Shown: positions 52,388 through 62,004, counted from the first letter of the stretch. The stretch: 64,000 bases of DNA from G963422565 sp963422565 (GCA_963422565.1 OY730228.1:682001-746000), one strand, 5' to 3'. A program made the numbers and translations. The notes: generated from the sequence alone by a model not told the origin.

Positions 52388-53149
52388 TCAGCGCGGCGGC
52401 AGGCGGACGGCACCGTCGAGCCGGATGGTCTCGCCGTTGAGAAGCGGATTCTCGGCGATGTGCTGGACGAGCATGCCGTATTCCTCCGGCTCGCCCAGCC
52501 GCGGCGGAAACTGGGTGATCGCGAGCAGGCCTTGGCGCGCGGCGTCCGGTACGTCGTCGAACATCGGCGTTTCCAGGATGCCGGGGGCGATGGTGACGAC
52601 GCGGATGCCGCGGCGCGCGAACTCGCGCGCCGCCGGCAGTGTCAGCGCCGCCACCCCGCCCTTTGATGCGGAATAAGCGGCCTGACCGATCTGACCCTCG
52701 AAGGCGGCGACCGACGCGGTGTTCACGATCACGCCGCGCTCGCCCGTCTCCTGGGGGGCACGCGCCGCCATCGCCGCCGCCGCCAGCCGCAGCATGTTGA
52801 AGGTCCCGATCAGATTGATCTCGATCACCCGGCGGAAATCGTCGAGCGGCATCGGGCCGCCGCGGCCGACGATGCGCGCCGCCACGCCGATCCCGGCGCA
52901 GTTGACGACGATGCCGGGCGCGCCGAGCTCCTGGGCGACCCTCGCCAGGGCCGCCTCGACCGCATCGGGGGCGGTGACGTCGCAGACGAGCCCGAGCCCG
53001 CCGAGCGCGCTGCCCGCCGCCTCGGCCCCGGCAGCGTTCACGTCGAGCAGCGCGACCCGCGCGCCCGCGCCGGCCAGCCGGGCCGCCGCCGCCCTGCCCA
53101 GCCCCGAAGCGCCGCCCGTGACCAGCGCCGTCACCCCCTCGATCTTCAT
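52388..53149 (-). CDS. SDR family oxidoreductase, 3-hydroxyacyl-CoA dehydrogenase-like
   Basis: A 253-residue short-chain dehydrogenase. TGGASGLGRAAA binds the nucleotide, ALLDVN after strand 2 favours NAD+, and FEGQIGQAAYSASKGG contains YSASK. The pattern is close to type II 3-hydroxyacyl-CoA dehydrogenases (HSD17B10-like), which oxidise 3-hydroxyacyl-CoAs. A crotonase diverges from it at 53242, so hydration and dehydrogenation steps are side by side. It is likely co-transcribed with the VOC gene. Confidence 0.88.
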   Translation of the reverse strand: MKIEGVTALVTGGASGLGRAAAARLAGAGARVALLDVNAAGAEAAGSALGGLGLVCDVTAPDAVEAALARVAQELGAPGIVVNCAGIGVAARIVGRGGPMPLDDFRRVIEINLIGTFNMLRLAAAAMAARAPQETGERGVIVNTASVAAFEGQIGQAAYSASKGGVAALTLPAAREFARRGIRVVTIAPGILETPMFDDVPDAARQGLLAITQFPPRLGEPEEYGMLVQHIAENPLLNGETIRLDGAVRLPPR

Positions 53150-53241
53150 TCCCGCTCTCCCGCGACCGACGAGGCCGGTAGTTTACACCATGCGCAGCCG
53201 CCCTTATAGCTGGCCCCGGTCTAGGATGGATGGAGGCAGGC

Positions 53242-54024
53242 GTGCCGGACGAGGCGACCGGGGTTCTGGCCCGGGAGATGATGGGCGAGGTCGCGGTGCT
53301 CACCCTCGACCGGCCGGAGAAGCGCAACGCCGTCGATCGGGCTCTGATCGAGGCGGTCAACGGAGTCTTCTCCGCCCCGCCCGAAGGTGCGCGCGCGATC
53401 GTGCTGGCCGGAAGATGCGGGCATTTCTGCGCTGGGCTCGACCTTTCGGAGCATAAGGAGCGCAGCGTCGCCGAATCCCTCGCGCTCTCGCGCTACTGGC
53501 ATCGGACGCTCGACATGATCCAATTCGGCGGTCTGCCGGTGGTGACGGCGATGCGGGGCGCGGTGATGGGCGGCGGGCTAGAGATCGCCGCCGCCACCCA
53601 TGTGCGCGTCGCCGAACCGTCCACGGTCTACCAGCTCCCGGAAGGGCGCCGCGGCATCTTCGTCGGGGGCGGCGCCTCCGTCCGCGTCGCCCGGATCATC
53701 GGCGCCGGCCGGACCACGGAGATGATGCTGACCGGCCGGCGCTACGGCGCAGAAGAGGGGCAGGCGCTGGGCCTCTCCCACTATCTGGTCGAATCGGGCG
53801 CGGCGCTGGAGAAGGCGATCGAGCTGGCGCGGACGATCGCCGGCAACGCACCGCTGGTCAACGACGCCATCTTGCAAGGGATCGCGCGCATCGCCGACAT
53901 GCCCGCGGCGGCCGGTCTCTATACCGAGTCGCTGGCCTCGGCGATCACCCAGACCAGCAGCGACGCGCGGACCGGCATGGAGGCCTTTCTGGAGAAGCGG
54001 GCGGCTCGGTTCGACGGCGCGTAA
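53242..54024 (+). CDS. Enoyl-CoA hydratase/isomerase (crotonase) family protein
   Basis: A 260-residue crotonase from GTG 53242, with GGAGG 5 nt upstream; an ATG at 53230 adds four residues and is an alternative. Oxyanion-hole segments are CGHFCAGLDLSEH and AMRGAVMGGGLEIAAATHVRVAE, and LPEGRRGIFVGGG holds a likely catalytic glutamate. It hydrates or isomerises an unsaturated acyl-CoA. It is divergent from the 3-hydroxyacyl-CoA-dehydrogenase-like SDR, and converges on an EamA permease gene. Confidence 0.88.
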   Translation: MPDEATGVLAREMMGEVAVLTLDRPEKRNAVDRALIEAVNGVFSAPPEGARAIVLAGRCGHFCAGLDLSEHKERSVAESLALSRYWHRTLDMIQFGGLPVVTAMRGAVMGGGLEIAAATHVRVAEPSTVYQLPEGRRGIFVGGGASVRVARIIGAGRTTEMMLTGRRYGAEEGQALGLSHYLVESGAALEKAIELARTIAGNAPLVNDAILQGIARIADMPAAAGLYTESLASAITQTSSDARTGMEAFLEKRAARFDGA

Positions 54025-54050
54025 GCCTCGCCGCGCCGGGGCTCGGCCGG

Positions 54051-54947
54051 TCAGCCGGGCTCGGGTCGCCTCAGACGGACCGCGAACACGGCGGCGATCA
54101 CGAGCGCCGCGCCGAGGAGCTGCTGACCGCTCAGGCCCTGGCCGAGCAGCAGAAACCCCGCGGCGATGGTGAAGACCGGTTCGAGATTCATGACCAGGGC
54201 CGCCCGGACCGACCCGATCCGGGCGATGGAGGCGAACAAACAGACGGTCGCGGCCGCGTAGAAGACCGGGAGCGCGAGATAGCCGGTCCAGCCCTTCGCC
54301 GTCTCCGGCAGCACGACGGCGCCGTCGATCAGGCAGATCGCCGCATAGATCACCCCGGCGGAGACCTGCATGTGGAGCGTGACCGACCTCGCATCATGGC
54401 CCCGCATCACCCGCGCGCTGGCGACCATGACGATCGACCAGGCGACCGAGGCACCGATGGCGAGCCCGGCGCCCAAGGGGTCCATGCCCTCGCCGGTGAC
54501 GTTGAAGACGAGGATCAACCCGCAGAAGGCGATGGCGAGCGCGGCGGCGACCGCGACGGTCAGGCGATCCTGCCCGAAGCCGATCGCGATCATCGTGACC
54601 AGGATCGGGTAGACGTAGAAGATCGTGAAGGTCAGCCCGACCGGGATGTGGAAGAAGGAGTTGTAGAGGCACCAGGACTGAATCGAGAGGATGCAGCCGA
54701 GGCCGAGAGCGAGATAGCGGCGGCGCGGCGGCAGGCCGAGGGGGACGCCGAACGCCTTCATCAGCGCGACCAGCACGACGATGGCGCCGGCGAAGCGGAT
54801 GGTGATGGCCGCTAGCGGCTCGGCGCCACCATCATAGGACCAGACGGTCGCGACGGTCGACGCGGTGAAGGCGGACGCGGATACGACCGCCAGCGCAATT
54901 CCGAGGAGGACGCGCCCGTGCTCCGACTGCGCCGGCGATCGTACCAC
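54051..54947 (-). CDS. EamA/DMT family transporter
   Basis: A 298-residue membrane protein with ten hydrophobic segments in two five-helix EamA repeats: start RVLLGIALAVVSASAFTAST and a second repeat ending PVFTIAAGFLLLGQGLSGQQLLGAALVIAAVF. Drug/metabolite transporters move small metabolites across the inner membrane; the direction is often export. It sits 7 nt after the amidohydrolase on the same strand and may export or import its substrate. Confidence 0.88.
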   Translation of the reverse strand: MVRSPAQSEHGRVLLGIALAVVSASAFTASTVATVWSYDGGAEPLAAITIRFAGAIVVLVALMKAFGVPLGLPPRRRYLALGLGCILSIQSWCLYNSFFHIPVGLTFTIFYVYPILVTMIAIGFGQDRLTVAVAAALAIAFCGLILVFNVTGEGMDPLGAGLAIGASVAWSIVMVASARVMRGHDARSVTLHMQVSAGVIYAAICLIDGAVVLPETAKGWTGYLALPVFYAAATVCLFASIARIGSVRAALVMNLEPVFTIAAGFLLLGQGLSGQQLLGAALVIAAVFAVRLRRPEPG

Positions 54948-54954
54948 GCGGGGC

Positions 54955-55959
54955 TCAGCCGAGCTTCAGCAGCGCGTGCGCATTGCCCTCGTAGAGCGCT
55001 CGGCGGTCGGCCTCGGAGACAGCGAGATCGTCGAGAATCCGGATGGTCTCGCGGATATACATCGGCCCCCCCTCCGGATCGAAGGGACAGTCCGAGGCGA
55101 ACATGCACTTCTCGACGCCGAAGAAGGCGAGGCCGCAATCGGTGGCCGGGCGCGACCCGAAGGTCGCGGTGTCGGCGTAGAACATCTTGAAATAGTCGAT
55201 CGGCCGCTTCTTCATGGAGGCCAGCAGCGCCTCATAGTCCTCGTCGGCGGTGCGGGTGCCGAGCTGATCCCAGCCCGGCCCCACCCGACCCTCGAAATAG
55301 GGAATCATCGCCCCCAGATGGTGGGAGATGATCTTGATGCCGGGCAGCTTGTCGAAGATGCCGGAAAACACGATCCGCGCCATCGCCGCCGAGGTTTCGT
55401 AGGGCCAGCCGAAGGTCCACCAGATCTCGTATCTGGATTTCTCCTCGGTCGGATAGTCCGGGTGGTTGGCGGCGCGCGCCGGGTGGAGCCAGATCGGCCG
55501 GTCGAGCTGCGCCATACGTTCGAACAACGGGTAAAACTCGGGCTCGTCCAGCGGTCTGCCGTTGACATGGGTGAATATCTGAACGCCGCGGGCGTCGAGC
55601 TCGCCGACGGCGCGGTCGATCTCCTTCAGCGTCGCCGCCATGTTGTTCATCGGCAACGAGGCGATGAAGCCCGGGAACCGGTCCGGATGGCGCCGACAGA
55701 GCCCGGCCATCCCGTCATTGACCAACCGGGCGAGGCCCGGCGTCGTATCGGGGCCTGCGATGAACTCGATCGGCGGCATCGAGTTGGAGAGAATCTGCCG
55801 GTAGTCGCCGAACGTCTCCATCATACGCAGACGGGCGTCGACATCGTAGAGAACCGGGATGTTGAGCCAGCGCTTGATCGGCCCCTTGTCGGGGATGACC
55901 TCCTCCATACGCTCGAAATAGGTCTTCGGGAAGATGTGATTGTAGATGTCGAGCTTCAT
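54955..55959 (-). CDS. Amidohydrolase family protein (ACMSD-like)
   Basis: A 334-residue amidohydrolase-2 protein from ATG 55959. MKLDIYNHIFPK corresponds to the DxHxH metal site with an N-terminal variant (N-H), IWLHPARAANHPDY and IISHHLGAMIPYFEGR supply middle histidines, and FASDCPFDPEGG holds the metal aspartate. ACMSD-type enzymes decarboxylate or hydrolyse semialdehydes and phenolic acids. It lies ahead of the EamA gene and is not close in sequence to the amidohydrolase at 25640. Confidence 0.87.
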   Translation of the reverse strand: MKLDIYNHIFPKTYFERMEEVIPDKGPIKRWLNIPVLYDVDARLRMMETFGDYRQILSNSMPPIEFIAGPDTTPGLARLVNDGMAGLCRRHPDRFPGFIASLPMNNMAATLKEIDRAVGELDARGVQIFTHVNGRPLDEPEFYPLFERMAQLDRPIWLHPARAANHPDYPTEEKSRYEIWWTFGWPYETSAAMARIVFSGIFDKLPGIKIISHHLGAMIPYFEGRVGPGWDQLGTRTADEDYEALLASMKKRPIDYFKMFYADTATFGSRPATDCGLAFFGVEKCMFASDCPFDPEGGPMYIRETIRILDDLAVSEADRRALYEGNAHALLKLG

Positions 55960-56275
55960 CACCGATCTCCCTCGCCGCAACCCGTGCCGAGATCCGGCGG
56001 CGCCCGGCGACATTATGTCCACGTCCCGGAGACATGCCAAGCCGGCGTCGTGGCACGAGCCGGATCGGGTCGCGGCTCTCGATGGGAGACGGGTCATGAC
56101 CGAACCGACGACGACGGGCCGACCGTCGCCTGAGGGCGCGAGCGGGTCTACGGGTTCGAGGCGCGGCAGGACGGGTCGCACCCGACCGGCGGATATTCGT
56201 CGCGCCTACCGTCGCCCCCGGTCGGTGCCCGCCCTGGAGGAACGGGCATCCGCTCCGGACACGCAGCCTCGGCCG
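55960..56275. other. 316-bp intergenic region without a supported gene
   Basis: It sits between two leftward genes, the amidohydrolase and the GST. Open frames on both strands lack family sequence. It should hold the amidohydrolase-EamA promoter; no clear operator stands out. Confidence 0.4.
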
Positions 56276-56908
56276 TCAGGGCAGCGGGATTTCGTTGACC
56301 TTGTTGGGCACGTCATAGCCCCGCCGCACCGCCGGGCGGGCGGCGATCGCCACGTACCAGCGCATCAGGTCGGGATAGTCGTGGAGGTCCATCGTCTGCC
56401 ACTCGTAGCGGGATATCCAGGGCCAAGTCGCGATGTCGGCGATCGTGTAGTCCTCGCCGGCGAGATAGGGGCTCTCGCGCAGCCGCCTGTCGAGCACGCC
56501 GTAGATCCGGCGGTTCTCCTTGAGATAGCGCTCCTCAGCATAGGGCGCCTTGTCCTTGGCGGCCCGGAGGAAGTGATGGGTCTGGCCCAGCATCGGCCCG
56601 ACGCTGCCCATCTGCATCATCAACCATTCCGTGACGCGCCAGCGCCCGGCGGCATCCTTCGGCATCAGGCGGCCGGCCTTGTCGGCGAGGTAGAGGAGGA
56701 TCGCGCCCGACTCCATCATCGAGATGCCGGCGTCCCGGTCGACGATGATCGGGATCTTGTTGTTGGGGCTGATCGCGAGGAAGTCGGGGGCAAACTGCTC
56801 GTCCTTGGTGATGTCGACAGCATGGGCGCGGTAGTCCAGCCCCGCCTCTTCGAGCATGATCGAGACCTTGCGACCGTTGGGCGTCTGCCAAGTGTAGAGA
56901 TCGATCAC
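56276..56908 (-). CDS. Glutathione S-transferase family protein (YghU/YfcG-like)
   Basis: A 210-residue two-domain GST. The thioredoxin-like domain reads MIDLYTWQTPNGRKVSIMLEE and IPIIVDRD near the cis-proline, the C-terminal helical domain has EDYTIADIATWPWISRYEWQ with the N-capping box. TPNGRK is shared with Nu-class GSTs and Ure2-like disulfide reductases rather than maleylpyruvate isomerases. It may conjugate or reduce an electrophile from ring cleavage. A VOC gene lies 34 nt upstream on the same strand. Confidence 0.9.
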   Translation of the reverse strand: MIDLYTWQTPNGRKVSIMLEEAGLDYRAHAVDITKDEQFAPDFLAISPNNKIPIIVDRDAGISMMESGAILLYLADKAGRLMPKDAAGRWRVTEWLMMQMGSVGPMLGQTHHFLRAAKDKAPYAEERYLKENRRIYGVLDRRLRESPYLAGEDYTIADIATWPWISRYEWQTMDLHDYPDLMRWYVAIAARPAVRRGYDVPNKVNEIPLP

Positions 56909-56942
56909 TTTCCGTGCTCCTTGAAACTCCGAGTCGGGGCGC

Positions 56943-57401
56943 CTATTCGACGAGGTCGCGCGCCATGACCTCGGCGGTCAACCCGGCCGCCTCGGCGGCG
57001 GGGTAGTTGAGCTCCACCTTCACCCCGTTCGGGTCAGCGAGGAACAGCTGGTAGAGCCCCTGGTCGTCGACCTGACGCTGGTCGAACGGGACGCTTCTCT
57101 CTTGCAGATGCGCCATCATCTCGCGAAGGCCCGTGCAGCGGAACGCGACATGGTCGATCACGCCCGAGCCCTCCGTCGCCTCGGACTGCTGGCCCAGATA
57201 GCGCTTGCGGTTCTCGCTGACGGCGGCGCCCCCTTCGGTCAGGTGGAGAACGTCGCGCTCGCCGAGATAGAGCCAGCAGACGGGAAATCTGAAGTCCGGC
57301 GACGGACCCACCCGCATGCCGAGGACATCGACATACCAGTCCCGCGTCCCCGCGAGGTCCGCCGTCTGTATCAGAAAATGATCGATCCGCGAGAGCGGCA
57401 T
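56943..57401 (-). CDS. VOC family (extradiol-dioxygenase/glyoxalase-like) protein
   Basis: A 152-residue VOC protein. SRIDHFLIQTADLAGTRDWYVDVLGM is the first beta-alpha-beta unit, IDHVAFRCTGLREMMAHL the second, with histidines near strand starts, and LADPNGVKVELNY ends the fold with a metal-binding glutamate. Such proteins range from extradiol dioxygenases to glyoxalases. It is the first gene of a pair with the GST, suggesting glutathione-linked chemistry. Confidence 0.87.
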   Translation of the reverse strand: MPLSRIDHFLIQTADLAGTRDWYVDVLGMRVGPSPDFRFPVCWLYLGERDVLHLTEGGAAVSENRKRYLGQQSEATEGSGVIDHVAFRCTGLREMMAHLQERSVPFDQRQVDDQGLYQLFLADPNGVKVELNYPAAEAAGLTAEVMARDLVE

Positions 57402-57490
57402 CGGCCCTCTCCTGGTTCTCGCTGCGCTCTCCGGCTAACATAGAGAGGTCGGGCCGCGGCCGCGAGCCCGGAACCTGGCGAGGGGAGCAT

Positions 57491-57802
57491 ATGCCGATGG
57501 TCGCCTATTGGGTGGCGCGAGCCAAGATCAACGACCCGGTGGAATATCGCAAATATGCGGAACGGGTCCCGGCGATCCTGGACAGGCACGGCGGCAGGGT
57601 CCTGGCGCGGGGCGGCGCCTACAAGACCCTGGAGGGGCCGGAGACCTTCGAGAGATTCGTCGTCATCGAGTTTCCCTCCATGGCGGCCGCAAAAGCCTGT
57701 TTCGACTCGCCGGAATACCGGGAGGCCGCCGCCTTCAGACGCGCCGGCGGCGCTGGGCGGAACGAGCTCACCATCGTCGAGGCGAGCGAGGCGCCGGTCT
57801 GA
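57491..57802 (+). CDS. DUF1330 family protein
   Basis: A 103-residue ferredoxin-like dimeric alpha-beta-barrel protein. MVAYWVARAKINDPVEYRKYAE and RFVVIEFPSMAAAKACFDSPEY match DUF1330. GAGGGGAG lies directly before the ATG. Biochemical function is unknown; relatives occur beside aromatic degradation genes. It is followed by the SDR gene 28 nt later on the same strand. Confidence 0.87.
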   Translation: MPMVAYWVARAKINDPVEYRKYAERVPAILDRHGGRVLARGGAYKTLEGPETFERFVVIEFPSMAAAKACFDSPEYREAAAFRRAGGAGRNELTIVEASEAPV

Positions 57803-57830
57803 CCGGCCGCACCGACGGGAGGAGGCGCGC

Positions 57831-58673
57831 GTGGCCGACCGGGTGCTAGACGGCAAGGTGGTGATGATGACCGGCGCCGGACGCGGCATGGGCCGGGCGA
57901 TGTCGGTCGCCCTCGCCGCCGCCGGTGCGAAGGTGGCCATGATCGACATCGACGCGGACGTGCTCGCCGCCGCCCGGACCGAGGCGGAAAAGGCCGGCGG
58001 ACAGGGCGCGGCGCTCGATCTGATCTGCGACGTGACCAGCGCCGAGGCGGCGCGCGGGGCGTTGGACGGGGTGTTGTCCCGATATGGCCGGCTCGACGCC
58101 CTGGTCAACGACGCGGTAGTTGGCCCGGAGCGCATCGGCGATCACTTTTTCACCGACCGGACGAAATTCTGGGAGCTCGACGACGCGCTCTGGCGCGAGA
58201 TGCTCGACGTCAACGTTTTCGGCCCGCAACTCATGGCGCGAACGGCGGTACCGGCCATGCTCGAAACCGGGAACGGCAGGATCGTCAACATCACCACCAG
58301 CCTGAACACGATGTACCGGCCGGGCGCCGGCGCCTACGGCCCGTCCAAGGCGGCGCTCGAGGCGCATACCCGCATCATGGCGCACGATCTGGAAGGGACC
58401 GGAGTGACCGCCAACGTGCTGATACCGGGCGGCCCGGTGAACACGCGCATGATCCCCGAGGCGAGCGGCGTCGAGAGGACGAAGCTGATCCAGCCGTCGG
58501 TCATGTGCGCACCGATCGTCTGGCTTTGTTCGGACGATTCGGCGGGCGTCAACGGGATGCGCTTCATCGCGCTGCGCTGGGACCCGAGCCTCGACCGCGG
58601 CGCGCGGATCGCCGCGGCCGGCGCCCCCGTCGCCTGGCCGCAGCTCGGCGCGCAATCGGTGCAGCCCGAATAG
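57831..58673 (+). CDS. SDR family oxidoreductase
   Basis: A 280-residue short-chain dehydrogenase from GTG 57831, with GGGAGGAGG upstream; the longer frame overlaps DUF1330. TGAGRGMGRAMSVA is the nucleotide motif, IDIDADV favours NAD+, and GAYGPSKAALEAH contains YGPSK. The NNAG motif is replaced by NDAVVG, which is odd because the second asparagine normally shapes the cofactor site. The tail (IALRWDPSLDRG) is longer than average and resembles an isolated subgroup in sponge/marine alphaproteobacteria; that attribution is only an impression. Confidence 0.85.
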   Translation: MADRVLDGKVVMMTGAGRGMGRAMSVALAAAGAKVAMIDIDADVLAAARTEAEKAGGQGAALDLICDVTSAEAARGALDGVLSRYGRLDALVNDAVVGPERIGDHFFTDRTKFWELDDALWREMLDVNVFGPQLMARTAVPAMLETGNGRIVNITTSLNTMYRPGAGAYGPSKAALEAHTRIMAHDLEGTGVTANVLIPGGPVNTRMIPEASGVERTKLIQPSVMCAPIVWLCSDDSAGVNGMRFIALRWDPSLDRGARIAAAGAPVAWPQLGAQSVQPE

Positions 58674-58703
58674 CCGGCGCAACGCCGGAACGAGTCGCGC
58701 CGC

Positions 58704-59555
58704 TTGGGCTTCCTGGTCGACATCGTCCTCCCGGCCGCGCTCGCCTTCATCATGTTCGCGCTGGGCCTGGACCTCACCCTCGCGGACTTCGCGCGGGTGG
58801 CGAAACGCCCGCGCGATTTCCTGGTGGGCGCGGTCTCGCAGATCGCGGCTCTGCCGCTGATCGCCTGGCTGTTGATCTCGGCCTGGGATCTGCCGCCGGC
58901 GCTCGCATTCGGCGTGATGATCCTGGCCGCGGCGCCGGGCGGGGTCACGTCGAACATTCTGACCGCATTCGCGCGCGGCGATGTCGCGCTGTCGATCTCG
59001 CTGACCGCGGTCGTCTCCTTGCTCGGCCTGCTGACGATCCCGATCGTCCTCGCCTTCTTCCACGCACGACTCATGGGCGGCGGCGGCGCGATATCGGTCT
59101 CCGGGATAGCGCTCAGCGTATTCGCGATCGTCACGGTTCCGGTCCTGCTCGGGATGGCGGCACGACACTGCGCCGCCGCCATCGCGATCCGATTCCGGCC
59201 GACGTCCCGGAGGATCTCGGCGGTGCTGTTCGTCCTCGTCGTCGCCGGGGCAATCTACCAGGAGCGCGCGCACATCCTGCCCTATTTCGCCGCGGCGGGG
59301 CCGATCATGCTGGTCCTCAACCTGGCGATGATGACCTTCGCCTACCTGTTGGCGCTCGTGTTCGCGAGCGGCGGTCCGCAGCGGGTGGCGATCTCCATCG
59401 AGTGCGGGCTGCAGAACGGAACTCTCGCGATCGCCGTCGCCACGCTCGCCTTCGGCGGCGGCGCGACGACGATCCCGGCGGCGGTCTACAGCCTGATCAT
59501 GTTCGGAACTGCGCTGCTCTACATCGCCCGGCTACGGCGGACGGCGGCGTCCTGA
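58704..59555 (+). CDS. Bile acid:sodium symporter (BASS) family transporter
   Basis: A 283-residue membrane protein, read from TTG 58704 because no ATG is close to the first helix. About eight to ten hydrophobic segments: FLVDIVLPAALAFIMFALGLDL opening, RDFLVGAVSQIAALPLIAWL, LAAAPGGVTSNILTAFARGD (the Na+-binding crossover) and LECGLQNGTLAIAVATLAF-type segment. BASS proteins import organic acids with sodium. It follows the SDR gene and may bring in its substrate. Confidence 0.87.
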   Translation: MGFLVDIVLPAALAFIMFALGLDLTLADFARVAKRPRDFLVGAVSQIAALPLIAWLLISAWDLPPALAFGVMILAAAPGGVTSNILTAFARGDVALSISLTAVVSLLGLLTIPIVLAFFHARLMGGGGAISVSGIALSVFAIVTVPVLLGMAARHCAAAIAIRFRPTSRRISAVLFVLVVAGAIYQERAHILPYFAAAGPIMLVLNLAMMTFAYLLALVFASGGPQRVAISIECGLQNGTLAIAVATLAFGGGATTIPAAVYSLIMFGTALLYIARLRRTAAS

Positions 59556-59565
59556 CCGCCGATCG

Positions 59566-60363
59566 TCACGCGCCATCCGCCCAGGCCGGCGGGCGGCGCG
59601 CGAGGAAGGCGGAGATCCCCTCGCGCGCGGCATCGGAGGCGCGGGTGCGCAGGTTCCAGGCGAGGGCGTCCGCGAACCGTGCCGACTCCGGGACCGCCCC
59701 CATGTCCGAGAGTAGCGCCTTGGTCGCCGCGATCGCGCCGGGCGAGGCCTCGAGGGCCAACCCACAATGCTCCTCCAGCGCGGCGTCGAGCGCGGCCTCG
59801 TCGGCAGCCGCCACATGGATCAACCCCGCCGCCAGCGCCTCCGCGGTGCCGAAGACCCGCCCGCTGACGGCAAAGTAGCGGAACCAGCCCGGACCGATCC
59901 TCGGTAGCAGGAAGCTCGAGACGATGCCCGGGGCGAGCCCGAGACGAACCTCCGAGAGGCAGAATCGGGTGCCCGACGCCGCGAGGGCGATATCGCAGCC
60001 GGCGACGAGACCGAGCGCGCCAGCCATCACCGCGCCGTGCAGACGGGCGATGGTCGCCTTGGGGCAGGCGGCCAGGACAGCGTACATCTCCTGGAGCGCC
60101 CGCGAATCGGCGGCGATATCGTCCTCGCGCGCGCCTTCCGCCGCGCGCATCCAGCCGAGATCGGCCCCCGCGCAGAAGACTGGACCATTGCCGCGGAAGA
60201 CGACCGCGCGCACGGATGCGTCCTCGCCGAGCGCGCCGACGGTCGCGGCGAGATCGGCGATCATCTCGGGATTCATCGCGTTGCGCCGTTCGGGCCGGTC
60301 GAGCACGACGGTCGCCACCCCGCGCGCGTCGCGGGTCACTTCCAGCGTCCGTAGATCCGACAT
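59566..60363 (-). CDS. Enoyl-CoA hydratase/isomerase (crotonase) family protein
   Basis: A 265-residue crotonase from ATG 60363, two bases after the stop of the ligase gene. VLDRPERRNAMN, NGPVFCAGADLGWM and LHGAVMAGALGLVAGCDIALA are the oxyanion-hole segments; FCLSEVRLGLAPGIVSSF contains the catalytic glutamate. It resembles methylglutaconyl-CoA hydratase and menaquinone-type crotonases. Together with the ligase upstream it forms a two-gene activation and hydration pair. Confidence 0.88.
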   Translation of the reverse strand: MSDLRTLEVTRDARGVATVVLDRPERRNAMNPEMIADLAATVGALGEDASVRAVVFRGNGPVFCAGADLGWMRAAEGAREDDIAADSRALQEMYAVLAACPKATIARLHGAVMAGALGLVAGCDIALAASGTRFCLSEVRLGLAPGIVSSFLLPRIGPGWFRYFAVSGRVFGTAEALAAGLIHVAAADEAALDAALEEHCGLALEASPGAIAATKALLSDMGAVPESARFADALAWNLRTRASDAAREGISAFLARRPPAWADGA

Positions 60364-60365
60364 GC

Positions 60366-61987
60366 TCAGCGCTCCTCGGGCATCTCGAGCCGACCCTTGA
60401 CGACTTTGCGGGTCGGGGTAAGCGGCAGCGCCTCGACAAGGACGAGCCGTTCGGGCCATTTGATCTTGGCGATCCCCTGATCCGCGAGCCAGGCGGTCAC
60501 GTCCCCCAGCGCCGGCGCCGTTCCCGGCCGGGCGACGGCGAAACAGCAGGCGCGCTCGCCCAGCAGCGCGTCGGCGAAGGGAACGATCGCCGACTGGACG
60601 ATGTCGGGATGGCGGTCGATCGCTTCCTCGACATCGGCGGGGTTGATCTTGATCCCGCCGCGGTTGATGAGGTCCTTCTCGCGGCCAGTGATGGTCACCG
60701 CACCGTCGGGTCCGACGACCGCGAGATCGCCAGTGCGGAACCAGCCGTCCTCGGTGAAGGCCGCCTCATCCGCCGCCTCGTTCCGCCAGTAGCCGTCGAA
60801 GACGGAGGCGCCGCGGATCTCGAGGGCGCCTTCCGTCCCGCGCGACAGGACCGCGCCGTCGGGGCCGGTGATCCGCGCGGCGTTGCCCCGCGCCGGCCTT
60901 CCGGCTCCGGCGGCCGCGGCCTCCGCCGGTTCGTCGGGGCGAGTGTACAGGCCGCACTGGCACTCGGTCATGCCCCAGAGCTGGCCGACCCGGCCGCCGG
61001 CCAGCGCGTTCTGCGCGTCGCGGTACAGCCGGGGCGCCGCGAGAGCGCCCGAGATCACCATATAGGAGACCGATTCGAGTGCGCGCGGGTCCAGAAGCCC
61101 CGCCGCCCGGCAGGCCGCGACATGGGCGGGCGCGGCGAAGACATGGGTCGGCCGGAGCGCGGCGCAGGCTTGCATGAAACCGGCCGGATCGAAGGCCGGC
61201 AGCAAGGCCGACGCCGCCCCCGCATACAGGGCGAGATGAAAGGAGTAGAGCCCGAGCAGATGGGTGTAGGGCGCGCAGGACAGCATGATCGAGCGCGGCC
61301 CCATCCCCTTCTCGGCGTAGTTGAGCCGCGCGTTGGCAAGGAAGCGCCGATAGTCGGTGCGCACCGCTTTCGGGCGCGAAGAGGTCCCGGAGGTGAAGAG
61401 CATCACGAAGGGGTCGGCGGCGCGCGGCGGCGGCGGCAGCCCGTCCTCGCCCGCGCGGGCGTCCATCAGGTCCGCGAAAGCGAGCGCGCCGGCGGGCGGC
61501 CCGTCGCCGACGGCGATCACGCGCTCGAGGCGGGGAAGCGCCCCTGCGGCGTCGCGGAGCGCCGCGGCCGGTCGTCGATCGCCGGCCGCGACCGGCGCAA
61601 TGACGACGCGCGCCTCCGCGTGGCGCAGCACATCGGCGGCCTCGCGCGGCCCGTAAGGCATGTGGATGGTGCTGATTACCGCGCCCAGCCGCGCGGCGGC
61701 GAGATAGGCGATCAGGAACTCCGGCTGGTTGGGCAGATGCAGGCCCACCCCGTCGCCCGGCGCCAACCCGAGATCGGCGAAGGACCGGCCAGCGACGCCA
61801 CCCGGCGGGAGAGACCGGCATAGGTGACGGTCTCCCGATCGGTCAGGATCGCCGGCGAATCAGGGCGGTCCTCCGCCCATCGGGCCAGCAGGCCGGTCAG
61901 GGTGTCGTCGTTCCAGAGCTCCGGGCCTCCCGCGGTGCCGGTCTCGGCCTTCTCCCGCCCGCGGTCGTCCATCTCCGCCTCCGACAT
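60366..61987 (-). CDS. AMP-dependent acyl-CoA synthetase/ligase, apparently frameshifted
   Basis: The N-terminal part (from ATG 61987 or a methionine five codons later) reads WNDDTLTGLLARWAED and RETVTYAGLSRRVASLA in one frame; the rest continues from GRSFADLGLAPGDGVGLHLP in another frame down to 60366. One base appears lost around 61785-61790. Catalytic motifs: MLFTSGTSSRPKAVRTD (P-loop), WGMTECQCG, GWFRTGDLAVVG and the lysine in PLTPTRKVVKGRL. It activates an aliphatic or aryl acid as a CoA ester. The stop falls two bases before the crotonase ATG, so these are one operon. A genuine frameshift or sequencing error cannot be told apart. Confidence 0.8.
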
Positions 61988-62004
61988 CGCCGTCGCAACG
62001 GCCC

